From: Rhodanobacteraceae bacterium
GTDB taxonomy: Bacteria; Pseudomonadota; Gammaproteobacteria; Xanthomonadales; Rhodanobacteraceae
Direction of reading: 5' to 3'
Assembly: GCA_004299705.1 (NCBI GenBank)
Contig: SCQS01000012.1
Span: 62,001 to 126,000 of the forward strand
DNA: 64,000 nucleotides
Of this stretch, positions 17,323 through 24,915 are shown one piece after another. Position 1 is the first letter of the stretch, and each line of letters opens with the position of its first letter. Below the pieces are notes generated by a model. The model was not told the origin of the DNA and did no database searches. It saw only the letters and a list, made by a program, of their open reading frames with translations. Both the position numbers and the translations under genes were made by a program.

Positions 17323-18098
17323 GCGCGCGTCCGGCCGGCGCGACCGCCGAAATCCTCGAAGCCGCCGACCTGCGTTTCGGCCAGGTCGGCATCGCCAACG
17401 TGCGCGTGCGCAATGCCGATCCCATGGCCTTGCGCGCGGCGTTGGAAGTGCGCGTGAACGAAGCGCCCGCGCTGTTCGAGCGCGCGCCGGTGGTGGTGGA
17501 TCTTTCCTTCCTCACGCCGCAACCCGACGATGGCGCCGTGCATGCATTGCTCGACGCGGTGCGCGCCTCCGGTCTGTTGCCGGTCGGGCTGGCCTACGGC
17601 GAAGACACCACCGATGCGCTGGCGCGCCGGCTGGGCCTGCCCTTGATCGCCAAGTTCCGGGCCGTGTACGAACGAGCCGAGCGCGAACAGCCGGCCGACG
17701 CGTCGGACACCTGCGCGCAAGTCGAAGCGGCACCGGCCGCACAGCCCGTCGTGGCCCGCGGCGACGAGCCGACCGCGGCCCTGCAGCACCATCAGCCGGT
17801 GCGCACCGGCCAGCAGGTCTACGCACAAGGCTGCGACCTGGTGGTGGTCGGCGCGGTCGCCAACGGCGCGGAAGTGCTGGCCGACGGCAACATCCACGTC
17901 TATGGAAGCCTGCGCGGACGCGCGTTCGCCGGCGCGCTGGGCGACAAGGCCGCGCGGATTTTCTGCAGCGAATTCCGCGCCGAGATCGTTTCCATCGCCG
18001 GCCATTACCGCGTGTTCGAGGAATTGCCCGAGGAATTCGCCGGCCGCGCGGTGCAGATCCGGCTGGAGCAGGACAAATTGCAGATCACACTTTTGTGA
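17319..18098 (+). CDS. minC: Septum site-determining protein MinC
   Basis: A 259-residue inhibitor of FtsZ ring assembly. The N-terminal MinC domain contains LRFGQVGIANVRVRNADP and VVVDLSFLTP. A linker rich in Ala, Glu and Gln (about 115-155) follows. The C-terminal beta-helix is seen in VRTGQQVYAQGCDLVVVGAV and NGAEVLADGNIHVYGSLRGRAF, the MinD-binding, dimerising domain. The start is the GTG at 17319, overlapping the stop of the acetyltransferase gene. minD and minE follow in the usual order. Confidence 0.95.
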   Translation: MSARPAGATAEILEAADLRFGQVGIANVRVRNADPMALRAALEVRVNEAPALFERAPVVVDLSFLTPQPDDGAVHALLDAVRASGLLPVGLAYGEDTTDALARRLGLPLIAKFRAVYERAEREQPADASDTCAQVEAAPAAQPVVARGDEPTAALQHHQPVRTGQQVYAQGCDLVVVGAVANGAEVLADGNIHVYGSLRGRAFAGALGDKAARIFCSEFRAEIVSIAGHYRVFEELPEEFAGRAVQIRLEQDKLQITLL

Positions 18099-18200
18099 CA
18101 CGGAACATTCAGCCGCACCCCGAATAATCGGCCCGACGCGCCGCGCTTTCATCCCTCGACCCACTTCCAGCACTACACACCATACGATCGGAGCACTCCC

Positions 18201-19013
18201 TTGACCGAAACCATCGTCATCACCTCCGGCAAGGGCGGCGTCGGCAAGACCACCACGTCCGCCTCGCTCGCCACCGGCCTGGCCCAGCGCGGGCACAAGA
18301 CCGCGGTCATCGATTTCGACGTCGGTCTGCGCAACCTCGACCTGATCATGGGTTGCGAGCGCCGCGTGGTGTACGACTTCGTCAACGTGATCCAGAACGA
18401 GGCCACGCTGAAGCAGGCGCTGATCCGCGACAAGCGCCACGACAACCTGTACGTGCTGGCCGCTTCGCAAACCCGCGACAAGGACGCGCTGACCGAAGAC
18501 GGCGTGGGCCGGGTGCTGGACGAACTGAAGCAGGAAGGCTTCGACTACGTGGTGTGCGATTCGCCCGCCGGCATCGAGAAGGGCGCGCACCTCGCGATGT
18601 ATTTCTCCGACCGCGCGGTGGTGGTGGTAAACCCGGAAGTATCCAGCGTGCGCGACTCCGACCGCATCCTCGGGCTGCTGTCGTCCAAGACCCGGCGCGC
18701 GGAAAAGGGCGAAGGGCCGGGCAAGCAGCACCTGCTGCTGACCCGCTACAACCCGGCGCGCGTCGAAGCCGGCGAGATGATGAGCGTGAAGGATGTCGAG
18801 GAAATCCTCGGCATCCCGGTGCTGGGCGTGATCCCGGAATCGGAGAACGTGCTGGCCGCCTCCAACTCCGGCGTGCCGGTGATCCACGACGCCGAGTCCA
18901 TCGCCGGCCAGGCCTACACAGACGCCGTCACGCGCCTGGTGGGCGAGGAACTGCCGATGCGTTTCCTCGAAGCACCGAAAAAGGGCTTCTTCAAGCGCAT
19001 GTTCGGCACATGA
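18201..19013 (+). CDS. minD: Septum site-determining ATPase MinD
   Basis: A 270-residue membrane-associated ATPase that recruits MinC and oscillates with MinE. Deviant Walker [12 protein letters not shown] lies at residues 11-21, followed by [20 protein letters not shown] and [11 protein letters not shown]. The C-terminal amphipathic membrane-targeting helix is rich in Lys and Phe ([11 protein letters not shown]). The spacer after minC is 102 bp, and minE begins 10 bp after the stop. Length and motifs are standard. Confidence 0.97.
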   Translation: MTETIVITSGKGGVGKTTTSASLATGLAQRGHKTAVIDFDVGLRNLDLIMGCERRVVYDFVNVIQNEATLKQALIRDKRHDNLYVLAASQTRDKDALTEDGVGRVLDELKQEGFDYVVCDSPAGIEKGAHLAMYFSDRAVVVVNPEVSSVRDSDRILGLLSSKTRRAEKGEGPGKQHLLLTRYNPARVEAGEMMSVKDVEEILGIPVLGVIPESENVLAASNSGVPVIHDAESIAGQAYTDAVTRLVGEELPMRFLEAPKKGFFKRMFGT

Positions 19014-19023
19014 GGAGGACGCG

Positions 19024-19299
19024 ATGAGTCTGCTCGATTTCCTGCGCCAGCGCCCCAAGAACACCGCGAACATCGCGCGCGAGCGCCTGCGCATCATCGT
19101 CGCGCAGGAACGCGTGACCCGCGGCGGCCCCGATTACCTGCCGCTGCTGCGCAACGAGCTGCTGGAAGTGATCCGCAAATACGTGCACGTGGATACCGAC
19201 GCGGTACAGATCAACCTCGAACGCAGCAGCGAGGGCGAGGTGCTGGAGTTGTCGGTCGCGTTGCCGGAAGCCGGCAATGCTGCCGCTACCGGCGGCTGA
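19024..19299 (+). CDS. minE: Cell division topological specificity factor MinE
   Basis: A 91-residue partner that stimulates MinD ATPase activity. The N-terminal membrane/MinD-binding segment is [23 protein letters not shown], followed by [19 protein letters not shown] and [21 protein letters not shown] of the topological domain. GAGGAC precedes the ATG. This is the last clear gene of the min operon. Confidence 0.96.
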   Translation: MSLLDFLRQRPKNTANIARERLRIIVAQERVTRGGPDYLPLLRNELLEVIRKYVHVDTDAVQINLERSSEGEVLELSVALPEAGNAAATGG

Positions 19300-19330
19300 G
19301 CAAGTATCGCGACGCAGTCACGCCTTGCGT

Positions 19331-19903
19331 ATGAACGCCGCGCCAGAAGCCATCCCCCTCGATCCCCCTTCGCAAGCGAAGGGGGAAGAAAACCGCACCC
19401 CCTTCCAGGGGAAGGGGGTCGCGCCGCAGGCGCGGGGGGATGCCGTCACCCATGAAGTCCTGCGCCTCGCCGACATCGGCTTCGATGCACCCAGGGCTTT
19501 GCTCGCACGGCACGGTCTGGAACTCGTTTCAGTTGCAGATGACGCGCCGATCCCCGGCTGTTTCTGGGGCGAACCCGAAGCCGGCGTGATCGCATCGACC
19601 GTGTACGCACGCGCCGACACGCCGGTGCACTCGCTGTTGCACGAGGCCTGCCATTTGCTGGTGGCCGATCCGGCGCGGCGCGCATCCATCCACACCAACG
19701 CCAGCGATTCACTGGAAGAGGAAGACGCGACTTGCTACCTGCAGATCGTGCTGGCCGACGCGCTGCCCGGCTTCGGCCGCGCGCGCGCACTGGCCGACAT
19801 GGACGCGTGGGGCTATTCGTTCCGGCTCGGCTGCGCGCGGGCGTGGTTTGAACACGACGCCGAAGACGCGCGCGCGTTTCTGAAAGCGCGCGGGCTGTTG
19901 TAG
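19331..19903 (+). CDS. Conserved protein with HExxH-type motif, N-terminus encoded by repeat DNA
   Basis: A 190-residue protein that I do not recognise by name. The core holds LLHEACHLLVADPARR (an H-E-x-x-H zinc-peptidase-like motif near residue 105) and a downstream acidic segment SDSLEEEDATCYLQIVLAD that could supply a third ligand. This suggests a small cytoplasmic metalloprotein (inference). Residues about 7-40 come from a GC-rich repeat (19349-19448) shared with the 5' end of glnD. No in-frame ATG or GTG exists between the repeat and the conserved core, so the start at 19331 seems required. The stop codon lies in another repeat. Follows minE by 31 bp. Confidence 0.6.
   Translation: MNAAPEAIPLDPPSQAKGEENRTPFQGKGVAPQARGDAVTHEVLRLADIGFDAPRALLARHGLELVSVADDAPIPGCFWGEPEAGVIASTVYARADTPVHSLLHEACHLLVADPARRASIHTNASDSLEEEDATCYLQIVLADALPGFGRARALADMDAWGYSFRLGCARAWFEHDAEDARAFLKARGLL
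19349..19448. repeat. GC-rich repeat embedded in a coding sequence
   Basis: Contains a 24-nt block at 19349-19372 (GCCATCCCCCTCGATCCC and continuing) that is identical to the reverse complement of 58668-58691, and a 15-nt block GGGGGGATGCCGTCA at 19434-19448 that is identical to the reverse complement of 58705-58719. Between them are two hairpins (CCCTTCG/CGAAGGG and CCCCCTTCC/GGAAGGGGG-like). Confidence 0.85.
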
Positions 19904-19981
19904 GAGCGCGCCTGCGCGCGATCAGCACGGTGTGCCCCGACACCTCCCGACCTCCCGGTCGCCTGCAGGCAGGCTCCTACC
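19898..19981. repeat. REP-like palindrome after the HExxH gene
   Basis: Ends with the complementary pair GTAGGAGC (near 19901) and GCTCCTAC (near 19974). The internal hairpins are GCGCGCCTGCGCGC and GCCTGCAGGCAGGC. This is the common REP-like form in Xanthomonadales. It supplies the TAG stop of the preceding gene. Confidence 0.75.
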
Positions 19982-20021
19982 CTTTGCCCCGGCAACCCGG
20001 TTACCATGCACGCACATTCAC

Positions 20022-20112
20022 GGGAGATGGCATGCCTCCCCGAACCGCCACGTTTATTGTGTGGCTGATGATGCCTACCTGACCGGGATTCCGGCGTGTA
20101 GGCTTTGCATTT
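20022..20112 (+). promoter_or_regulatory. Fluoride riboswitch (crcB motif) with terminator platform
   Basis: The aptamer at 20022-20081 reads GGGAGATGGCATGCCTCCC, then AACCGCC, a variable stem and GGCTGATGATGCCTACC, closely matching the known crcB/fluoride RNA (for example that of Pseudomonas syringae). The aptamer segment GCCTAC (20073-20078) can instead pair with GTAGGC (20098-20103), with CCGG/CCGG pairing inside, followed by TTTGCATTT. Fluoride binding should therefore prevent a terminator and turn on crcB and the DUF190 gene (inference from the known mechanism). Confidence 0.88.
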
Positions 20113-20168
20113 GACGAGCAACCCGCGCGCACGACTCCCTGCAACCCTTAAAGGAAGTCGAGACGCCC

Positions 20169-20561
20169 ATGCTCATCTACGCCCTGCTCGCCACTGGATG
20201 CGGCGCCTTCCTCGGCGCCTGCCTGCGCTATTTGTTCGGCATCTGGTTCAACCCGATCTTCCCGACCGTGCCGCTCGGCACGCTGGCCGCGAATCTGCTG
20301 GGCGGCCTGTTGATGGGCCTGATCCTGGGCGCCTTCGCGCAATTCCAGTCGCTGTCGCCGGAAACGCGCGTGTTCATCACCACGGGATTTCTCGGCGGAC
20401 TGACCACCTTTTCGACGTTTTCCGGCGAAACCATCACCCTGTTGCTGCGCCAGCAATACGGCTGGACCGCCGCGATCATCGGCATTCACGTCGTCGGCAC
20501 GCTCGGGATGACACTCTTGGGTTTCGCGCTGATGCAGACCCTGCTGAGACATCTCGCATGA
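20169..20561 (+). CDS. crcB: Fluoride channel CrcB/Fluc
   Basis: A 130-residue four-helix membrane protein that exports fluoride as a dual-topology dimer. Family motifs are GCGAFLGACLRYLFGIWF, PLGTLAANLLGGLLMG (the conserved Asn of the pore) and ITTGFLGGLTTFSTFSGE (Gly/Thr/Phe motif with the Na+ site and pore Phe residues). The gene lies 57 bp after the riboswitch terminator stem, with AAAGGAAG before the ATG. The stop overlaps the next start (ATGA), so the two proteins are translationally coupled. Confidence 0.96.
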   Translation: MLIYALLATGCGAFLGACLRYLFGIWFNPIFPTVPLGTLAANLLGGLLMGLILGAFAQFQSLSPETRVFITTGFLGGLTTFSTFSGETITLLLRQQYGWTAAIIGIHVVGTLGMTLLGFALMQTLLRHLA

Positions 20562-20902
20562 ACGACACCGCCGCCACGCAAGGCGTGTACCTGCGCTTCT
20601 TCGTGCATGAAAACCGCCGCCACGCGGGCGTGCTGCTGTACGACTGGCTGCTCGCGGAGGCCCGCAAGCTCGGCCTGCCGGGCGGCACCGCATTCCGCTC
20701 GATCGCCGGCTATGGCCGCCACGGCGTCACCCACGAGGCTCATTTCCTGGAGCTGGCCGGACAGGAAACCGTGCGCGTGGACTTCGTGGTGACCCGCGAG
20801 GCCGCCGACAAGATGCTGACGCGCGTGCGCGCGGAAAACCTGCCAATGTTCTACGCGATCCTGCCGGCCGAGTTTGGCGCGCTTGGCAACGACGCGTGTT
20901 GA
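20558..20902 (+). CDS. DUF190 family protein (CrcB partner)
   Basis: A 114-residue cytoplasmic protein with the DUF190 pattern: YLRFFVHENRRHAGVLLYDWLLAEARKLGLPGGTAFR, then AGYGRHG and LPMFYAILPAEFG at the end. The fold is PII-like by family knowledge. Genes of this family are often paired with crcB, and here the pair shares a fluoride riboswitch and an ATGA overlap. This suggests a direct role in fluoride tolerance or channel regulation (inference). Confidence 0.85.
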   Translation: MNDTAATQGVYLRFFVHENRRHAGVLLYDWLLAEARKLGLPGGTAFRSIAGYGRHGVTHEAHFLELAGQETVRVDFVVTREAADKMLTRVRAENLPMFYAILPAEFGALGNDAC

Positions 20903-21072
20903 ATGCCGTTAACTTCCCGGACAACACGCTGCACGCCGCCCAGCGGCACGCACGGCGTGTTGTACGATATAAATCCGCTTCCACTCCATGCCCCCGGTGT
21001 TGGCCATTCTGTCGGCCGTATGCCCTTGGCAATGGAACCTGCGACCTTGCGTAGACGACACGGGACTGCCTG

Positions 21073-22248
21073 ATGAACGATCTTTCGACGCCGACCGCAC
21101 CTGCTACCCACACCCTCACCCGCCACGACCAGGCATTGCGCGAAAAGGCGCAAAAACTGCTGACCCATGCCGACGTGCGCATCGACGGCGACCGTCCCTG
21201 GGACCTCAAGGTCAACGACGAGCGCGTGTTCGCGCGCGCTTTCGCACACGGCTCGCTGGGACTGGGCGAGGCCTACATGGACGGCTGGTGGGATACCCCT
21301 GCCCTCGACCAGTTCTTCTTCCACGTGCTGGGCGCGCACCTCGACGAACAATTGCGCGACTTCGACGCGCTGCGTGCGCACCTGCGCGCACGCTTCCTCA
21401 ACATGCAGCGCGGGCGCAAGGCATTCAAGATCGGCAAGGCGCACTACGACATCGGCAACGACTTGTTCGCGAAGATGCTGGGCAAGCGCTTGGTGTATTC
21501 CTGCGGCTACTGGGCCAACGCCAGCAATCTGGACGACGCCGAGGAAGCCAAACTCGACCTGGTGTGCCGCAAGCTGCAACTGAAGCCCGGCATGAAGGTC
21601 CTCGACATCGGCTGCGGCTGGGGCGAGGCATTGAAATACGCGGCCGAGAAATACGGCGTGTCGGGCGTCGGCGTCACGGTGTCCGAGCAGCAGGCGCAAT
21701 TCGCGCGCGAGTTGTGCAAGGGCTTGCCCGTCGAAATCCGCCTGCAGGATTACCGCGATGTCACGGAAAAATTCGATGCGGTGTATTCGATCGGCATGTT
21801 CGAGCACGTCGGCTGGAAGAACTACCGGACCTACTTTGAAGTCTGCAGACGCTGTCTCAAGGACGACGGACTGTCGGTGCTGCATTGCATCGGTACCAAC
21901 GGCGAGCCCAGTCGCCCGGATCCGTGGATCGAAAAATACATCTTCCCGAACTCGATGATCCCGGCCGCCTCGCAGGTCACGCCCGCGCTTGAAAACCTGT
22001 TCGTGGTCGAGGATTGGCACAACTTCGGCACGGATTACGACAAGACCCTGATGGCGTGGCTGGCCAATTTCGACGCCGCCTGGCCGGAACTTTCGGCCCA
22101 CAATCCGCGCTACGACGAACGCTTCCGTCGCATGTGGCGCTACTACATCTGCGGCTCGGCCGCCACGTTCCGTACCCGCCGCGACCAGTTGTGGCAACTC
22201 ACGTTGTCGCCGCATGGCGTGCCGGGCGGTTATCGCGTGCCGCGCTGA
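21073..22248 (+). CDS. cfa: Cyclopropane-fatty-acyl-phospholipid synthase
   Basis: A 391-residue SAM-dependent enzyme that adds a methylene bridge to unsaturated acyl chains of membrane phospholipids. The N-terminal lipid-binding region contains RAFAHGSLGLGEAYMDGWWD. The SAM motif is VLDIGCGWGEALKYAAEKYG. Further motifs are HYDIGNDLFAKMLG, SCGYWANA (active site), GMFEHVGWKNY and FPNSMIPAASQV. The length is close to E. coli Cfa. A possible -10 element (TATAAA) lies near 20968, within the 170-bp upstream spacer. Confidence 0.95.
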   Translation: MNDLSTPTAPATHTLTRHDQALREKAQKLLTHADVRIDGDRPWDLKVNDERVFARAFAHGSLGLGEAYMDGWWDTPALDQFFFHVLGAHLDEQLRDFDALRAHLRARFLNMQRGRKAFKIGKAHYDIGNDLFAKMLGKRLVYSCGYWANASNLDDAEEAKLDLVCRKLQLKPGMKVLDIGCGWGEALKYAAEKYGVSGVGVTVSEQQAQFARELCKGLPVEIRLQDYRDVTEKFDAVYSIGMFEHVGWKNYRTYFEVCRRCLKDDGLSVLHCIGTNGEPSRPDPWIEKYIFPNSMIPAASQVTPALENLFVVEDWHNFGTDYDKTLMAWLANFDAAWPELSAHNPRYDERFRRMWRYYICGSAATFRTRRDQLWQLTLSPHGVPGGYRVPR

Positions 22249-22263
22249 CCCACACATGCAAAA

Positions 22264-22287
22264 CACGCCCCGCAAAAGCGGGGCGTG
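22264..22287 (-). terminator. Terminator of small secreted protein gene 1
   Basis: Stem CACGCCCCGC/GCGGGGCGTG with a 4-base loop. On the minus strand it is followed by TTTT, so it ends the gene at 22304-22651. The same stem follows the paralogous gene at 27721, which indicates that the duplicated unit included the terminator. It may also help stop cfa transcription. Confidence 0.85.
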
Positions 22288-22303
22288 GCGGCCGGCACCC
22301 GAG

Positions 22304-22651
22304 TCATTCCGCCGCAACCTTGGCCGTGCCTGCCGACTGTTGCGCTGCCATGTACTCCTGCAACACGGCCTGATAGCGGCGCTGCAGGCGCTCGATGCCG
22401 CCGGTCAGCAACTCCGGGTACGAACTCGCATTCCCGAACAGCATGCCGATTTCACGCGGCGTGAAGTTGGCGCGGACCAACTGGTTGAACGCGTCGCAGG
22501 CGTGCCCGGTATGGTCATTCGGCGGTGCGCATTCGGCTGCTGGCGCACCCACGACGGTCACGGGCGGCATGATCTCGTCCTGGCCGGCTGCGAACGCGCT
22601 ACCGGCCATGCCGGCGATGACGATGGCGATGGAAATTGCGCTGAGCTTCAT
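22304..22651 (-). CDS. Small secreted protein SP1 (paralogue of SP2)
   Basis: A 115-residue protein with signal peptide MKLSAISIAIVIAGMAGSAFA. Two cysteines follow, in CAPPN and TGHACD, then NQLVRANFTPREIGMLFG, SYPELLTGGIERLQRRY and a helical C-terminus. I do not recognise the family. About half of the mature residues match SP2 (27721-28071), including both cysteines. AGAGGTGA before the ATG at 22651 supports this start. A 12-codon in-frame extension to an upstream ATG is conserved in both paralogues but lacks a ribosome site. It is the last gene of module 1. Confidence 0.75.
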   Translation of the reverse strand: MKLSAISIAIVIAGMAGSAFAAGQDEIMPPVTVVGAPAAECAPPNDHTGHACDAFNQLVRANFTPREIGMLFGNASSYPELLTGGIERLQRRYQAVLQEYMAAQQSAGTAKVAAE

Positions 22652-22699
22652 GACGTTCACCTCTGAAACCTGCAGCAGGTCATCCATGACGGGCGTGCA
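22652..22699 (-). promoter_or_regulatory. Conserved 48-nt leader of SP1
   Basis: Immediately upstream of the start, 48 nt match the SP2 leader (28072-28119) with only four differences. It includes the near-palindrome ACCTGCTGCAGGT and the ribosome site AGAGGTGA. Conservation is higher here than in much of the coding sequence, which points to recent duplication, regulatory constraint or an overlooked coding extension. Confidence 0.55.
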
Positions 22700-22879
22700 C
22701 GGCTGGATTGGCCCGCTCACGTCCCGTGCGCGGCGAGGGAGCACCCTCACGTACAGGTTCGCGCCCAGCCGACGCTGGCGGCAGAGACAGGCCGTGACTT
22801 CACGGTGAAATCGACGATAACCACACGGGTGCGGGTCACCCACGACGCGTGCCCGCGCTGGGTGACCCGAGCCTGCGAA

Positions 22880-24592
22880 CTACCCTGCAGCCGGTGGGGG
22901 CGCGCAAGCCGCGAGCCTCGCCTCCGCGGCGGCGATCATGTCCCGGTAACGCGGATCAGCGTGCAGCGAACTCAAGTCCGGATCGTCTTTCAGGTAGCCG
23001 AGGAGCGGTGCCGTGATGGCCGCAAGCAAGGGTTCAAGCATGTCCAGCGCCCCGGCCCGGTCATCCAGATACGCGTTCAGGGCGCAGGCGAAGTTGTAGC
23101 GGATGTTCCAGTTGTCCGGATCGAGCAGCAGCGCACGGCGGGTGCGCATCTTCGCGCGCTCGCCCTCGCCCAGCGCCGCCAGCGCGTTGGCGCTGTAGGC
23201 GATGACGACCGGATTGTTCGGGTCGCGCGCAAGCACTTCGTCTGCGCGCCGCAACGCCATCCCTGCCGCGCCGTGCAGCCTCGCCAGATCGCCCGTGGCG
23301 CGATGGCAGCTCACCAGCATCATCGGCGAATTGAGATCCGATTGCATGAGGCGCGAGGTCTTTTCGTAATGGCGGATGGCGTCATCGAACCGGTGCAACT
23401 GGTACGCCAGCCGCGCGGCCGTGCGATTGGCTTCGTAGGAATCGGCATCCAGGTCCAGCGCGATTCCGACCTGGACGATGGCTTCGTCCAGCGCCCCTTT
23501 GACCTGCAGGATGTAAGCCTTGGTGGCATAGGCTTCGGCCAGGCCGGGATCGAGCGCCAACGCCCGCTCCACGGCTGCCGCCCCGTCATCGGCTTGCACG
23601 CCGAGTTCCAGCAACCCGCGATAGCCCATCGCCATCAGCGCCCAGGCCTGGGCGAAATTCGGGTCCAGTTGGGTGGCGCGCTCGCACAGGCGCACGATGG
23701 CTCGCACCGAACGCACGTCGGCCTCGAGGTGGGTCACGTACAGCTGTCTTGCCATCAGGTACAGGTTGTGCGCCTCCACGTTGTCGGTGCGGCGGCGCCC
23801 GATCGCCCGCCGTTCCTCCGGCAACAGGTACAGTTTCAGCGCCTTCACGATCGCCGCGGAAATCTCGTCGTTGAGCGCGAAAATATCGCGGGCGTCGCCA
23901 TCGTAACGTTCGGCCCAGACCTGATTGTCGGTTTCGCCATCGATCAGGCGTGCGCTGATGCGAACCCGTTCGTGATCCTTGCGGATGCTGCCGCACAATA
24001 CATGGGTGACCCCGAGTGCCCGCGCGACTTCGCGGGTGTCGCCGGCCCTGCCCTTGTGCTGGAAGGAACTGTTGCGTGAGGCAACCCGTAGCGCCGAGAC
24101 CTTGCCAAGATCGGTGATGAGATCCTCGGTGATGCCGTCGCTGAAGTATTCCTGCTCCGCATCGTCGCTCAAGTTGGCAAACGGCAACACGCAAATCGAG
24201 AGGTCGGGGGCTGCCGGGCCGGTCTCATCCGCAGCCACGTGCTGGCCCACCTCGACGCGATAATGCCCCTTGGGCAGCGTGATCCGGATGGGGTCATCGC
24301 GCCCCTCGGTTTCGTAGTACCGCGCCAGCCGCGCCCGCAGGCGGCGCGCGTGCACACGCACGATCGTGTCCGCATCGGGATCGAATGCGGCGCCGCGCTG
24401 CAGGACTTCCACCCCAAGCGCGTACTCCTTCGGCGCCGCATCCCCGTTGCCGATCCAGTGTTCCACGATATAGCCCAGGAAACGGCTGAGGATGGGCGCG
24501 TTGGAGAATGCCTTGCTGGCGAGGATGCGCTGCAGTTCGGCTCGGATCGCATCCGCCTCGAGATGCTCGTCGCGCGGCACATCGCCGTTCAT
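22880..24592 (-). CDS. TolB-domain/TPR regulatory protein
   Basis: A 570-residue protein. The N-terminal region (residues about 10-110) resembles a winged-helix-like segment common in this family (LQRILASKAFSNAPILSRFL, VRVHARRLRARLARYYETEG, ITLPKGHYRVEV). A TolB-N-like domain follows with LSICVLPFANLSDDAEQEYFSDGITEDLITDL and VLCGSIRKDHERVRISARLIDG. From about residue 245 it is a TPR array (LDPNFAQAWALMAMGYRGLL, LDPGLAEAYATKAYILQVKG and others). No membrane helix is visible. Likely a scaffold or regulator (inference). The upstream spacer carries the motif shared with both sigma-A genes, so it seems to have its own promoter. Confidence 0.75.
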   Translation of the reverse strand: MNGDVPRDEHLEADAIRAELQRILASKAFSNAPILSRFLGYIVEHWIGNGDAAPKEYALGVEVLQRGAAFDPDADTIVRVHARRLRARLARYYETEGRDDPIRITLPKGHYRVEVGQHVAADETGPAAPDLSICVLPFANLSDDAEQEYFSDGITEDLITDLGKVSALRVASRNSSFQHKGRAGDTREVARALGVTHVLCGSIRKDHERVRISARLIDGETDNQVWAERYDGDARDIFALNDEISAAIVKALKLYLLPEERRAIGRRRTDNVEAHNLYLMARQLYVTHLEADVRSVRAIVRLCERATQLDPNFAQAWALMAMGYRGLLELGVQADDGAAAVERALALDPGLAEAYATKAYILQVKGALDEAIVQVGIALDLDADSYEANRTAARLAYQLHRFDDAIRHYEKTSRLMQSDLNSPMMLVSCHRATGDLARLHGAAGMALRRADEVLARDPNNPVVIAYSANALAALGEGERAKMRTRRALLLDPDNWNIRYNFACALNAYLDDRAGALDMLEPLLAAITAPLLGYLKDDPDLSSLHADPRYRDMIAAAEARLAACAPPPAAG

Positions 24593-24789
24593 GAAGGATG
24601 CGCTCCGGAGGCGCAATTCAAGGCGCGCCTGACCCACGCGCCCCCGCGTGCCGCGGCGTAATCCGCGCGCGCGCCGGCAAGTTCACAACGGGCGTGCAAT
24701 CCCTCGCTCCAACATGCAGTTTCAAAGCTGGCCATTCGCCGCGCCCTCACGCAGCCGCCCGGCACCCACTGCGCGCCGGGTGCGTCGAC

Positions 24790-24821
24790 ATTATGCATGG
24801 CAGGGCCCCGGTGCGGCGCAT
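24790..24821 (-). promoter_or_regulatory. Shared promoter-like motif, copy upstream of the TolB/TPR gene
   Basis: On the minus strand: ATGCG, 20 bases, GCATAAT. The same arrangement with identical spacing lies upstream of sigma A1 (27483-27514) and sigma A2 (37107-37138). This copy and the A2 copy also agree within the spacer (CCGCA-CGGGG-CATGCATAATG). It lies 197 bp before the start codon. The rest of 24593-24915 shows no gene. Confidence 0.55.
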
Positions 24822-24915
24822 CCCTGCTCTCAAATCCTGTAAAACTCAGCAGCTACACGACGACATGCAAAGACGCTCCGTAGCGGCGTCAGCGATCCGC
24901 GCCGGACTTCCCTGC

